Source: Pseudomonadota bacterium (lineage in GTDB: Bacteria; Pseudomonadota; Alphaproteobacteria; Sphingomonadales; Sphingomonadaceae). Taken from it: a stretch of 12,257 bases of DNA. The position numbers and the translations under genes were made by a program. The stretch covers positions 1 to 12,257 of the forward strand of contig JAEZCS010000008.1 in NCBI GenBank assembly GCA_023433445.1, in the 5' to 3' direction. The notes under the pieces are model-generated. The model saw nothing but the letters and a program-made list of their open reading frames with translations. It had not been told where the DNA came from and did not search any database. Positions 6,345-12,257 of this stretch are shown here, piece after piece (positions within the stretch are counted from its first letter, which is position 1; each line of letters opens with the position of its first letter).

Positions 6345-6614
6345 ATGACGAACTACGGGATTTTTAGAATGAAAGCGGCCGGTTTGATGATCAGAAGGGA
6401 ACAATCGAATCATCCGCTGTTTCGAGCCTCGTTGCCCTCGAATGGAGCGCGCGCGCTGATCAACATCTGCGAAACTCCGCTACATTTCAGCAGCCTCTCG
6501 GATGTCGAGCGCGAATTAATTAAGTATTTTGATGTAAGCAGGTCCGATCAGCGAGGCTCCTATGTACAATTTGGAATTCGACGAACAAACGCGCGTGCTG
6601 TTCCAGAGGGCTAG
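6345..6614 (+). CDS. Hypothetical protein, 89 residues
   Basis: No family recognised. The start at 6345 is preferred to an in-frame ATG at 6324 because GAGAGAG lies about 8 bp before it. The central block is ALINICETPLHFSSLSDVERELIKYF. The last 53 bp overlap the next gene in another frame, so the two may be translationally coupled. It is also possible that only the downstream gene is real. Confidence 0.45.
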   Translation: MTNYGIFRMKAAGLMIRREQSNHPLFRASLPSNGARALINICETPLHFSSLSDVERELIKYFDVSRSDQRGSYVQFGIRRTNARAVPEG

Positions 6615-6936
6615 CGGATTTTGGATCCTGGAAAAATTCAGGCGGTATCATGTAGAGTTCACCGCGCTTCTGAGGCGGGTCCGCTCAGATGGGCGACCCA
6701 TTAAAATGCTGTTCGACAGCCGAGACATGCCGCCTCAATCGGCCGAGGTGGTAAACGCATTTTCCAAGATGACCAGCGCAGACGGCATGAATGCTGACGG
6801 ACGGGTCGCGATCCTGGTTTCGGGCATGCTCTCCAAACTGCAGGCCCAGCGGATTTCCGATAATCGACTTGTGAAGAGTTTCAATGACAAGGCGGAAGCG
6901 CGGGCTTGGCTAGCGGAGCCGATTTTAAGTTGCTAG
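6562..6936 (+). CDS. STAS/SpoIIAA-like domain protein
   Basis: 124 residues, a single small alpha/beta domain. The order fits the SpoIIAA-like STAS pattern common in proteobacteria: VLFQRASGFWILEKFRRYHVEFTALLRRV, then IKMLFDSRDMPPQSAEVVNAFSKM, then RVAILVSGMLSKLQAQRISDNRLVKSFNDKAEARAWLA. Such proteins are cytosolic binding modules, some in anti-sigma/anti-anti-sigma switches; here there is no kinase or sigma partner next to it. No serine can be assigned as a phosphorylation site with certainty. GAGG lies 5 bp before the ATG. It converges on the DUF1971 gene, with 56 bp between their stops and no clear terminator. Confidence 0.65.
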   Translation: MYNLEFDEQTRVLFQRASGFWILEKFRRYHVEFTALLRRVRSDGRPIKMLFDSRDMPPQSAEVVNAFSKMTSADGMNADGRVAILVSGMLSKLQAQRISDNRLVKSFNDKAEARAWLAEPILSC

Positions 6937-6992
6937 TAGAGGTAAGAACATCTATTTGGAAAATTGCGCCATCCGCACCTGGCAGCGCTCCA

Positions 6993-7289
6993 TCATGGCT
7001 CCAGCCTACTAAATTCAACGTGAAAGCGTACCGAACCTAGCGGCTCGACTCGGTGCAAGATGGTCGGCTCGACAATGCCGGGCAACGTCCCGCTGGACAA
7101 TATAACTTCTGCCAGCGTTCTGCGCGGATCGGTCACGATATAGCGCAGCTCGCCTTCCTCCACGCGAATCAGACCCCAGGTGCCTTCCTTCGTCTGATGA
7201 TCGTTCAGCAAACCTGCCGGTATAGTTTCCTCGGTAAAGGTCGGCGTGCGCTTATAGGGTGTGACCCCGTCAGGAAGCTGATCGATCAT
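6993..7289 (-). CDS. DUF1971 (YeaR/TehB-like) protein
   Basis: 98 residues covering the whole DUF1971 cupin-like domain: LPDGVTPYKRTPTFTEETIPAGLLNDHQTKEGTWGLIRVEEGELRY, then VEPTILHRVEPLGSVRFHVEF. E. coli YeaR has this fold, and its operon is induced by nitrate and nitric oxide through NarL and NsrR; some relatives are linked to tellurite. The ATG overlaps the stop of the globin gene as ATGA, so it is the last gene of the aox-receiver-globin operon. The biochemical function of the family is unknown; the link to NO stress is inferred from YeaR and from the neighbours. Confidence 0.85.
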   Translation of the reverse strand: MIDQLPDGVTPYKRTPTFTEETIPAGLLNDHQTKEGTWGLIRVEEGELRYIVTDPRRTLAEVILSSGTLPGIVEPTILHRVEPLGSVRFHVEFSRLEP

Positions 7290-7666
7290 GCTTCATTCCT
7301 TTCGCGATAGAATTGAACCCCAAGCTGCAGACTTTCCGCGATCCGATCCGCCTTCTGCTGGAAAGCCGTTGCGGCGGCGGGTGAGAGCAGCTCGCCGCTG
7401 ACCTCCCGCCACAGCGCCAACCATTTGGCGAAGTTGTCATCGGTCATGTGCTCGGCGTGCCGAACATGCGCCACCATCGGTTGCCCCTTGTATCGCCCCG
7501 ACGTCAGCATGACCGAGGACCAGAAGTCCTGAAGCTTGCCGAGATGGTGGGGCCAATCGTCTATCGCACCATTGAAGATCGGTCCTAGGACCCGATCCTG
7601 CCGGACCCGCTCGTAAAAGGCAGGGACGAGGCGCGCGATATCTTCTTCCTTGATTTCAGTCGTCAT
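7286..7666 (-). CDS. Group III truncated haemoglobin
   Basis: 126 residues, the size of a 2-on-2 globin. VPAFYERVRQDRVLGPIF gives the A-B helices with Tyr18 at B10. DDWPHHLGKLQDFWSSVMLTSGRYKGQPMVAHVRH carries the group III signature (W...FW..V...G.Y.G.P...H), with His67 (or His70) as likely proximal haem ligand, then NFAKWLALW. Group III globins such as Campylobacter Ctb bind oxygen tightly and are connected with nitric oxide and low-oxygen metabolism. Both ends overlap their neighbours by ATGA (receiver upstream, DUF1971 downstream), a strong sign of coupled translation. Confidence 0.88.
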   Translation of the reverse strand: MTTEIKEEDIARLVPAFYERVRQDRVLGPIFNGAIDDWPHHLGKLQDFWSSVMLTSGRYKGQPMVAHVRHAEHMTDDNFAKWLALWREVSGELLSPAAATAFQQKADRIAESLQLGVQFYRERNEA

Positions 7667-8016
7667 GACGCTGCCTTCTGGCTCTGCAGGATCAGGTTCA
7701 GGGTTTGCATGAGTTCGTCTTCCAGCAGCGGCTTTTCAATGAGAATGGCGTTTAGTTCAGCGGCTGAAGCGCGAAGCGCGCGGGTGGGATTTGTCGCCAG
7801 CAGGATCGCAGGGGTGGCGCATTTCCTCCGAAGCTCGGCAAGTCGTTCAAGCCCCTGCGCGCAATCCAGGTCCACCACAAAGGCAACGGCAGCGGCCGGA
7901 TCGGATAGGTCCGACCCTGCCGCTGCCTTGATCCCCACTACTGACAGGGCGAATTCGATTGAGGTGAGGAGCGCTGCATCATCGATGAACAGCAGGACCG
8001 GATTGTCGCTGGTCAT
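7663..8016 (-). CDS. Stand-alone receiver-domain protein (FixT-like candidate)
   Basis: 117 residues, one CheY-like receiver and nothing else. The acidic pair is Asp12-Asp13 (LLFIDDA), the phospho-acceptor by alignment Asp49 (AFVVDLD), the Thr at 75 (ILLATN) and the Lys at 95 (IEKP). All catalytic positions are therefore present, although the usual MPG after the acceptor is replaced by LDCAQG. Cysteines occur at 52 and 66. There is no output domain. It lies between aox and the globin gene, 29 bp after aox, with GAGGAGAG before its ATG and an ATGA overlap to the globin. In Caulobacter, FixT is a single-domain receiver that restrains FixL, so a role as a sink or brake for the neighbouring FixL is the obvious inference. 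No direct evidence. Confidence 0.78.
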   Translation of the reverse strand: MTSDNPVLLFIDDAALLTSIEFALSVVGIKAAAGSDLSDPAAAVAFVVDLDCAQGLERLAELRRKCATPAILLATNPTRALRASAAELNAILIEKPLLEDELMQTLNLILQSQKAAS

Positions 8017-8045
8017 CTTCGCTCTCCTCTCTCATTCAGCCTGGA

Positions 8046-8735
8046 TCAGGCCGCCTTCTTCCAGATGGGCTCCAGCGGCACGTGGGGCGGGCAGTGGGCG
8101 ATTGAGCCCACGGGCAGGCCGCCAAGTTCATTGGCAAAGCCATGGTTGACGTCGCGGTGATGAGCCTCGTCCGCCCGGACAACCAGCACCACGTCGCGGA
8201 GTGTCGCGCCGTCGGGCAAATTCCAATAGTGCTTGGCAATGTCCGGCGCGGGCACATTGGGGCTGCGGCCTTCGTCGATCTCGGCAAGATAATGGGTGTA
8301 GCTGATCACCGCCTCTTCTTCGAAATAGCCGACCACGCGGTGAGCCGTCTTGGCGCTCACCAGATAGAGCGCGAAGAAGAACAGGTAAAATACCCACTGC
8401 ACGCCCATGATCACCGCGCGCTCGAACCAGGTCGGCTTGGAAATTTCGATGAAGGTCATGAGGTGCATGCGCTCATTTTCCGCTTCGTCCATGAGCGTCT
8501 TGATCCAACCCCTGTCATCGCAGATGCGCCGCAGGCAGGCGAGATGGGTGATGGTCGCACCGACCATGCCGGGGACCGCCGCCACCGTCTCCAGAACCAC
8601 GGCACGATGGCCGTAGCGGGCGGCGAAGAAGGTGTCCGCGCACCAGCGCAACATCTTCGTGAAGCCAAAGGCGACCCGGTCTGACAGCCCTTTGGGCTTG
8701 TGATGGACGCCAAGATCGATGAACGGTGCGGTCAT
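8046..8735 (-). CDS. aox: Alternative oxidase (di-iron ubiquinol oxidase)
   Basis: 229 residues. All di-iron ligands are visible: Glu49 in VLETVA, Glu88 and His91 in NERMHL, one of Glu139-141 in FEEEA, and Glu190 and His193 in RADEAHH. These are the four AOX motifs. Two hydrophobic regions (MVGATITHLA... and the VQWVFYLFFFALYLV stretch at about 112-127) fit interfacial binding to the cytoplasmic membrane. The enzyme reduces oxygen to water with ubiquinol without pumping protons and resists cyanide and nitric oxide. The start at 8735 is chosen over an upstream ATG (8777) because GGAGA lies 7 bp before it and the added residues match no AOX. First gene of a four-gene minus-strand operon, divergent from fixL. 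Confidence 0.93.
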   Translation of the reverse strand: MTAPFIDLGVHHKPKGLSDRVAFGFTKMLRWCADTFFAARYGHRAVVLETVAAVPGMVGATITHLACLRRICDDRGWIKTLMDEAENERMHLMTFIEISKPTWFERAVIMGVQWVFYLFFFALYLVSAKTAHRVVGYFEEEAVISYTHYLAEIDEGRSPNVPAPDIAKHYWNLPDGATLRDVVLVVRADEAHHRDVNHGFANELGGLPVGSIAHCPPHVPLEPIWKKAA

Positions 8736-8883
8736 GAAACTATCTCCAGATGCGAGCCTGTTTGCTATGACGCTCATCTATGCTGCGGAGCATCGGGGAG
8801 AAATTTGGATGTTGTACCTACCGCAAGTCCCCTAAGGGCTTTACCGGAGGCGGAAGCGAAGGGGCTGACCCGATGAGGAGGAT
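8736..8883. promoter_or_regulatory. Divergent control region between aox and fixL
   Basis: 148 bases that must hold the promoters of both the aox operon and fixLJ. No FNR/FixK box (TTGAT-N4-ATCAA) is present. Around 8818-8837 the sequence TACCGCAAGTCCCCTAA is loosely like described FixJ targets of rhizobia, but the match is poor. No clear sigma70 pair stands out on either strand. GAGGAGG at 8875-8881 sits before fixL. Confidence 0.4.
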
Positions 8884-10392
8884 GTGAACAAAGCGGCATT
8901 TCCTTTCCGGCACATGAGCCTGCCCGCGCCTCCATTTCTGGTGACGCTGGCACTCGCCGCCATCGCTGTGGCGATTGGCGCGGGGGTGCGCATCGCCTTC
9001 GCCGCAGAGCTTGGCCAGCGCGCCACCTATATCTTCTTCGTTCCGGCGGTAGTGGTGGCAAGCGCCTTGTCAGGTCTGCGCGGCGGGATCATCGCTTGCA
9101 TAGCGGGAGCCGCATCAGGGCTACTTTGCGATAGGGCGATCGGTCCTCTGGAAGTCGGAAGCCTCATCGCGGCGGCGGCGTTCGTGGTGATCGGCCTTGC
9201 GGTTGCGCTTGGCGGCGAATGGTTCCAGCGAGCGCGGGCAGAGGCGGAACGCGGCACTGCGGCGCTGGCGAGGCGGGAGGCGCATCTGCGCTCGTTGCTC
9301 GACACCGTGCCTGACGCCATCATCGTGATCGACGAGGGGGGATTGATACGGGACTTCAGCCCGGCAGCGGAGCGGATGTTCGGTTGGAGCATGGAGGACG
9401 TGCGCGGACGGAATGTCAGCATGTTGATGCCCGATCCATATCGATCGGCGCATGATGACTATCTGACCCGCTATTACAAAACGGGCGAGAAGCGGATCAT
9501 CGGCAAGGGCCGGGTTGTGGTGGGTCAGCGCAAGGACGGATCGACCTTTCCGCTGGAACTGGCCGTCGGAGAGATGCGCGTTGGCGGCCAACGGCATTTC
9601 ACCGGCTTCATCCGCGATCTTACCGAACGGCAGCAGGCTGAGGCCCGGCTTCAGGAATTGCAGAACGAGCTGGTTCATGTGTCGCGGCTAACGGCGCTCG
9701 GCGAAATGGCGTCCGCATTGGCGCATGAATTGAACCAGCCCCTGTCAGCGATTGCCAATTATCTTAAAGGCAGCCGCATGCTGCTGACGCGCGAAGAGGT
9801 GCCGCTGGACCGCGTGAGTGAAGCGCTGGAACGGGCAGGTACGGAAGCGTTGCGGGCGGGCGACATTATCCGCCGCCTGCGGGACTTTGTCGCGCGCGGG
9901 GAGACGGAGCGGTCGGTCGAAAGCCTGCCCAAGATGGTCGAGGAAGCCAGTGCCCTGGCCCTGGTGGGCGCCAAGGAACATGGCATCCGGGTGCAGTATG
10001 AGTTCAGTCCCGAGGTTGATCTGGTTCTGGCGGACAAGGTCCAGATCCAGCAGGTGGTGCTGAACCTCATCCGCAACGCGGTCGACGCAATGACCGATGT
10101 CGCGCTGCCCCGTCGCGAACTGCTGATTAAAATTGAGCGTGCGGGCGATAATATGGCGCGGGTTACAGTGGCGGACACAGGCCCCGGGATTGATCCCGAT
10201 GTAGCTGACCGCCTGTTTCAGCCTTTCATAACGACTAAGCGAACCGGCATGGGGGTCGGCCTTTCCATCTCGCGCACCATTGTCGAGGCGCATGGCGGGC
10301 GGATCTGGGTGGAACCGCGGGAGGGCGGCGGCGCGTTGTTTTGCGTCACCCTGCCACGCGTGAGTGAGGAGGATCTGTATGACAGTGAGTGA
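8884..10392 (+). CDS. fixL: FixL, oxygen-sensing membrane histidine kinase
   Basis: 502 residues, as rhizobial FixL (about 505). Four hydrophobic segments lie at about 17-41, 47-62, 66-83 and 91-111. A haem-PAS domain spans about 130-245, a HisKA helix holds His281 (SALAHELNQP), and an ATPase domain has Asn398 (NLIRNAVDAM), DTGPGI (431-436) and GMGVGLSISR. In the PAS domain His190 (YRSAHDDYL) and Arg210 (IIGKGR) stand 20 residues apart, as the proximal haem ligand His200 and the oxygen-contacting Arg220 of Bradyrhizobium FixL. Haem sensing should therefore be intact: oxygen bound, kinase off. The start is a GTG at 8884 whose AGGAGG is only 2 bp away; ATG at 8914 is a real alternative that keeps all domains. 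It overlaps fixJ by 14 bp. Confidence 0.92.
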   Translation: MNKAAFPFRHMSLPAPPFLVTLALAAIAVAIGAGVRIAFAAELGQRATYIFFVPAVVVASALSGLRGGIIACIAGAASGLLCDRAIGPLEVGSLIAAAAFVVIGLAVALGGEWFQRARAEAERGTAALARREAHLRSLLDTVPDAIIVIDEGGLIRDFSPAAERMFGWSMEDVRGRNVSMLMPDPYRSAHDDYLTRYYKTGEKRIIGKGRVVVGQRKDGSTFPLELAVGEMRVGGQRHFTGFIRDLTERQQAEARLQELQNELVHVSRLTALGEMASALAHELNQPLSAIANYLKGSRMLLTREEVPLDRVSEALERAGTEALRAGDIIRRLRDFVARGETERSVESLPKMVEEASALALVGAKEHGIRVQYEFSPEVDLVLADKVQIQQVVLNLIRNAVDAMTDVALPRRELLIKIERAGDNMARVTVADTGPGIDPDVADRLFQPFITTKRTGMGVGLSISRTIVEAHGGRIWVEPREGGGALFCVTLPRVSEEDLYDSE

Positions 10393-10993
10393 AGCGATCG
10401 TTTACGTCATCGACGATGATGACGGGGCGCGTCATTCGCTGGAGTTCCTGCTCGACTGCGCGGGGATACGGGTGCGCTCCTTTGCTTCCGCCGACACCTT
10501 CCTCGCCTCGTCCCCGCCGCTGTCGGGCGCCTGCATCGTCACGGATGTCCGGATGCCCGGCCGCAGCGGCATTGAACTGGTGGAAGAGCTGAGGCGGCGT
10601 GGTGCAAACGTGCCGGTCATCGTCATCACCGGCCATGCCGATGTGCCGCTCGCCGTACAGGCAATGCATGCAGGGGTGGCTGACTTCATCGAGAAGCCAT
10701 TCGATGATGAGGTGATGCTGTCGTCGATCCGCAAGGCGCTTATCCGGCAGGCCGGGGACGTTCAGGCGCAGGCGGAGAAGCAGTCGATAATTGACCGGAT
10801 CGCCAGCCTCAGCCCGCGCGAGCTGGAGGTGATGGAAGGACTGGTTGCGGGACACGCCAACAAGGCGATCGCCTTTGACTTGGAGATCAGCGCGAGGACC
10901 GTGGAGGTTTATCGAGCGAACGTGATGATGAAAATGCAGGTTAAGACGCTGTCGGAACTCGTCCGCATGGTGACGCTGGCAAGATTGGGCTAA
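10379..10993 (+). CDS. fixJ: FixJ, LuxR-type response regulator
   Basis: 204 residues. The receiver (about 5-125) has Asp12-Asp15 (VIDDDDGARHSL), phospho-acceptor Asp56 (IVTDVRMPG), Thr84 (VITGHADVP) and Lys106 (IEKPFDD). The LuxR/GerE helix-turn-helix (about 143-200) has LSPRELEVMEGLVAGHANKA and ISARTVEVYRANVMMKM. This is the FixJ/TodR/NarL layout with FixJ-type sequence. The ATG at 10379 has GGAGG 7 bp upstream and overlaps the fixL stop by 14 bp, so the pair is coupled; the longer frame from a GTG at 10364 is less likely. It should bind DNA when phosphorylated by FixL at low oxygen. The target is probably the divergent aox operon and perhaps a fixK elsewhere; this is inference. Confidence 0.93.
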   Translation: MTVSEAIVYVIDDDDGARHSLEFLLDCAGIRVRSFASADTFLASSPPLSGACIVTDVRMPGRSGIELVEELRRRGANVPVIVITGHADVPLAVQAMHAGVADFIEKPFDDEVMLSSIRKALIRQAGDVQAQAEKQSIIDRIASLSPRELEVMEGLVAGHANKAIAFDLEISARTVEVYRANVMMKMQVKTLSELVRMVTLARLG

Positions 10994-11055
10994 AAAGTTG
11001 AGTCGCTCGAAAGGAAATAGAGACGGAAAGGCGATGGCGTCCAAACGGCATCATC

Positions 11056-11173
11056 CTACTTGTCCCTGTCCAGACATTCTCCTGGCGCCCACACTTTTCC
11101 GTTCAAGCAGTCTTCCGCTTCTTCCAAGAGCCGAAGTACGAGCGCCTTATCGTGCTGACTAGGCCTGGGACAT
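11056..11173 (-). pseudogene. Remnant of a small gene with a one-base shift
   Basis: ATG at 11173 opens MSQA and then hits TAG. After one base is skipped, the frame continues with coding-like sequence SQHDKALVLRLLEEAEDCL and on to a TAG at 11056. The length is 118 bases, 39 codons plus one. The second frame on its own has no ATG. The regular helix-like pattern suggests a real short protein, about 38 residues, once encoded here or a small sequencing error. No family recognised. Confidence 0.3.
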
Positions 11174-11243
11174 TTTGCTCAGTCCGCTTTGGAGCATGGA
11201 TTGTGGAATAGCGGACATACCTAGCTCGGGAACAGATGTCAGC

Positions 11244-11447
11244 TTAGACGTTCGCGACAGCGCTCCCCATCACGTATGCCTTTCCGCGTGCATCAGCGCC
11301 CACGATAGGGACGACACAGGTGAGGACCCGCTCAATCTCCTCGTCGACCGCATTTTGTGCCGCTCGCGCTATGGGCATCCTGAAGTTCATAGCCACTGAC
11401 TGCGGCCCGACCCGCTTCATGCTCGATAAAACTCGCACCATCGTCAT
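11244..11447 (-). CDS. Small hypothetical protein, 67 residues
   Basis: The ATG at 11447 has an excellent binding site, GAGGTGA, 5 bp upstream, and the stop codon of the preceding broken gene lies inside that site. The peptide begins MTMVRVLSSMKRVGPQSVAMNF and contains AAQNAVDEEIERVLTCVVPIVGADARGKAY. It is soluble, with one cysteine and no known domain. Codons are well GC-biased in the third position. A 211-codon open frame includes it, but the upstream part of that frame is not coding-like, so the short form is preferred. Confidence 0.5.
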   Translation of the reverse strand: MTMVRVLSSMKRVGPQSVAMNFRMPIARAAQNAVDEEIERVLTCVVPIVGADARGKAYVMGSAVANV

Positions 11448-11452
11448 CGGAT

Positions 11453-11879
11453 TCACCTCATGCACGTCCGACGGTGATCTATCGTCCAGAGGGAGGCTCT
11501 CATGAGAGTCGCGTCTGCTATGGCGACCCGGCTGGCAACGAATTGAAGGCGTTCGCCGCGCGCTTTCAGGACATCGAAGCTGAGCTGGTAATCGCCTCCT
11601 TGCGGTCGCGATATGAAATATACCGTGAAGCCCAGGACTGCGGCGTCGATCTCGAAACGCCCTTGTCATCCTTGCCGGTGGAGGCCTGCTTAGGTCCATG
11701 GAACTAAAATGGGCTGCTGCCAGGAAATTGCTGTCATCTTCCGGGGTGCCGCCAAGGAGCGCCACTTCAGCCCGAAGCGCGGGGGATTTCATAACGATGA
11801 CCTTGCGCGGGAAGTGCTTTAGAATAGAGCCCATAGACAAGGCGTTGATCCTCATCACCGCGACCTTGTAGTCGCTCAT
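11453..11879 (-). pseudogene. Frameshifted gene of unknown function
   Basis: Reading from ATG at 11879, about 70 codons look coding (MSDYKVAVMRINALSMGSIL..., LRAEVALLGGTPEDDSNFL), with G or C in most third positions. Near 11655-11665 the coding character jumps to another frame: FEIDAAVLGFTVYFISRPQG, then YQLSFDVLKARGERLQFVAS, ending at TGA 11453. That second frame has no start codon of its own. Deleting one T in the GCGTTTCGAG run joins the two; the total is 427 bases, 142 codons plus one. I read this as a single roughly 142-residue gene with one frameshift, either a real mutation or a sequencing error. No ribosome binding site is clear. The opposite-strand frame 11474-11707 is its shadow. 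Confidence 0.4.
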
Positions 11880-12227
11880 CTGTGATCGTCATTGGAGGGA
11901 GCCGAACGCCTCCTCCAGCGCGGCGGCTGCAGCCGCGGTGCACAGGCCGGTGTTTCTATTGATGGCCAGCGACTATTAGGCGTCGGAGAGCATGCAAGAG
12001 CGTACGCGCCTGTCGGCGGCGGCCCTGCAAGCGGGTTGTGAAAAGTTGAGCGACTTTTTGTAAACGCCAGCAGCGGCCTACAGGCGATTCGCCAAACACC
12101 TCGATCAAAATGGTTCAAATGGGAAAATGAGCCACTTTAAACGACTTTCCGACAGTAACCGGGCAATGCCACGCTAAGTTGGACAAATGCCAATGCAAAG
12201 TTGTGCCAGCGTTTCATTGGGAGAAAA
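11880..12227. other. Gene-free stretch before the tRNA
   Basis: About 350 bases with no supportable gene. It contains a perfect 14-bp palindrome GCGGCTGCAGCCGC (11923-11936); an AT-rich hairpin AAAAGT-TGAGCG-ACTTTT (12041-12058), which has Ts on one side in either direction but a weak stem; and CCAATG-C-AAA ... TTT-CATTGG (12190-12220), 9 bp with one bulge. The last lies 8 bp beyond the tRNA 3' end and may help end its transcript, though no T run follows. Confidence 0.5.
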
Positions 12228-12257
12228 TGGTGGACGCACTAGGGCTCGAACCTAGGA
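12228..12257 (-). tRNA. tRNA, 3' end only (T arm, acceptor strand and CCA)
   Basis: Read on the minus strand: T stem CTAGG, loop TTCGAGC, T stem CCTAG, acceptor strand TGCGTCC, discriminator A and an encoded CCA. The 5-bp T stem pairs perfectly and the loop keeps the TTCGA core. The anticodon lies outside the window, so the amino acid cannot be read; a lysine tRNA is a guess from memory. The 3' end points into the window. Confidence 0.88.

Noticed and set aside
8142..8684. 180-codon open frame on the plus strand opposite aox
   Set aside because: It is the complement of the well-supported alternative oxidase, created by high GC. It has no binding site and no recognisable domain.
8736..8883. 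FNR/FixK box in the aox-fixL gap
   Set aside because: No TTGAT-N4-ATCAA or close variant is present; the only similarity to a FixJ site is weak.
9121..9678. 185-codon minus-strand frame inside fixL
   Set aside because: Antisense of the PAS region of fixL, with composition typical of a shadow frame (many Arg, His and Pro).
9745..10293. 182-codon minus-strand frame inside fixL
   Set aside because: Antisense of the HisKA/ATPase region of fixL; no own signals.
10346..11044. 232-codon minus-strand frame across fixJ
   Set aside because: Antisense of fixJ, which is certain from its receiver and LuxR motifs; GC-driven open frame.
11474..11707. 77-codon plus-strand frame
   Set aside because: It lies opposite the second part of the frameshifted minus-strand gene. 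Its GTG start has no good binding site.
11244..11879. Single 211-residue protein on the minus strand
   Set aside because: Its middle third is rich in Arg, Pro, Ser and His and lacks coding character, while another frame there is clearly coding-like. It is better explained as a frameshifted gene followed by a separate 67-residue gene.
10991..12060. Possible direct repeat (AAAAGTTGAG near 10993 and again at 12041)
   Set aside because: Only ten bases match and the flanks differ; too short to be an attachment or insertion repeat.
11876..12118. 80-codon minus-strand frame before the tRNA
   Set aside because: Low-complexity Pro/Arg/Ser composition and no binding site. Another minus-strand frame here (LIEVFGESPVGRCWRLQKVA...) looked coding-like for a moment but has only a TTG start and an Arg-rich end.
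1..12257. CRISPR array, insertion sequence or integrase
   Set aside because: No regularly spaced repeats, no transposase or integrase frame and no terminal inverted repeats were found on either strand.

Overview
The window looks like chromosomal or large-replicon DNA of a GC-rich alphaproteobacterium, most likely a sphingomonad (Sphingomonadaceae). This placement is an inference from gene content (FixL/FixJ, a bacterial alternative oxidase, a steroid-catabolism IpdAB pair, a sphingomonad-style HemD) and not from a marker gene.

Left part (1-2921, mostly minus strand): the 5' end of ipdB and all of ipdA, the two subunits of the CoA-ester hydrolase that opens the last steroid rings. Then comes a 574-bp gene-free stretch with two clear hairpins, a solitary divergent MreB/actin-like gene, and a divergent leader region that carries a good sigma70-type promoter pointing at rnk.

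Middle part (2922-6936, plus strand): rnk, a gene-free stretch with three GC-rich palindromes in a row, a HemD-like uroporphyrinogen-III synthase, two adjacent single-pass membrane proteins that are paralogs of each other, and a run of small genes of unknown function that ends in a STAS-like protein. This part has many short, poorly recognisable genes and reads as accessory DNA.

Right part (6993-10993): a compact low-oxygen/nitric-oxide module. On the minus strand, alternative oxidase, a stand-alone receiver domain, a group III truncated haemoglobin and a YeaR-like DUF1971 protein form one operon with ATGA overlaps. Divergently, fixL (membrane kinase with an intact haem-PAS domain) and fixJ overlap each other. 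The simplest reading is that the haem sensor FixL and the regulator FixJ control the neighbouring NO- and cyanide-tolerant oxidase and the globin. The stand-alone receiver is a candidate FixT-type feedback regulator of FixL.

End part (10994-12257): low gene density. One small intact gene and two coding remnants on the minus strand, each apparently broken by a single-base shift, are followed by the 3' end of a tRNA gene that points into the window.
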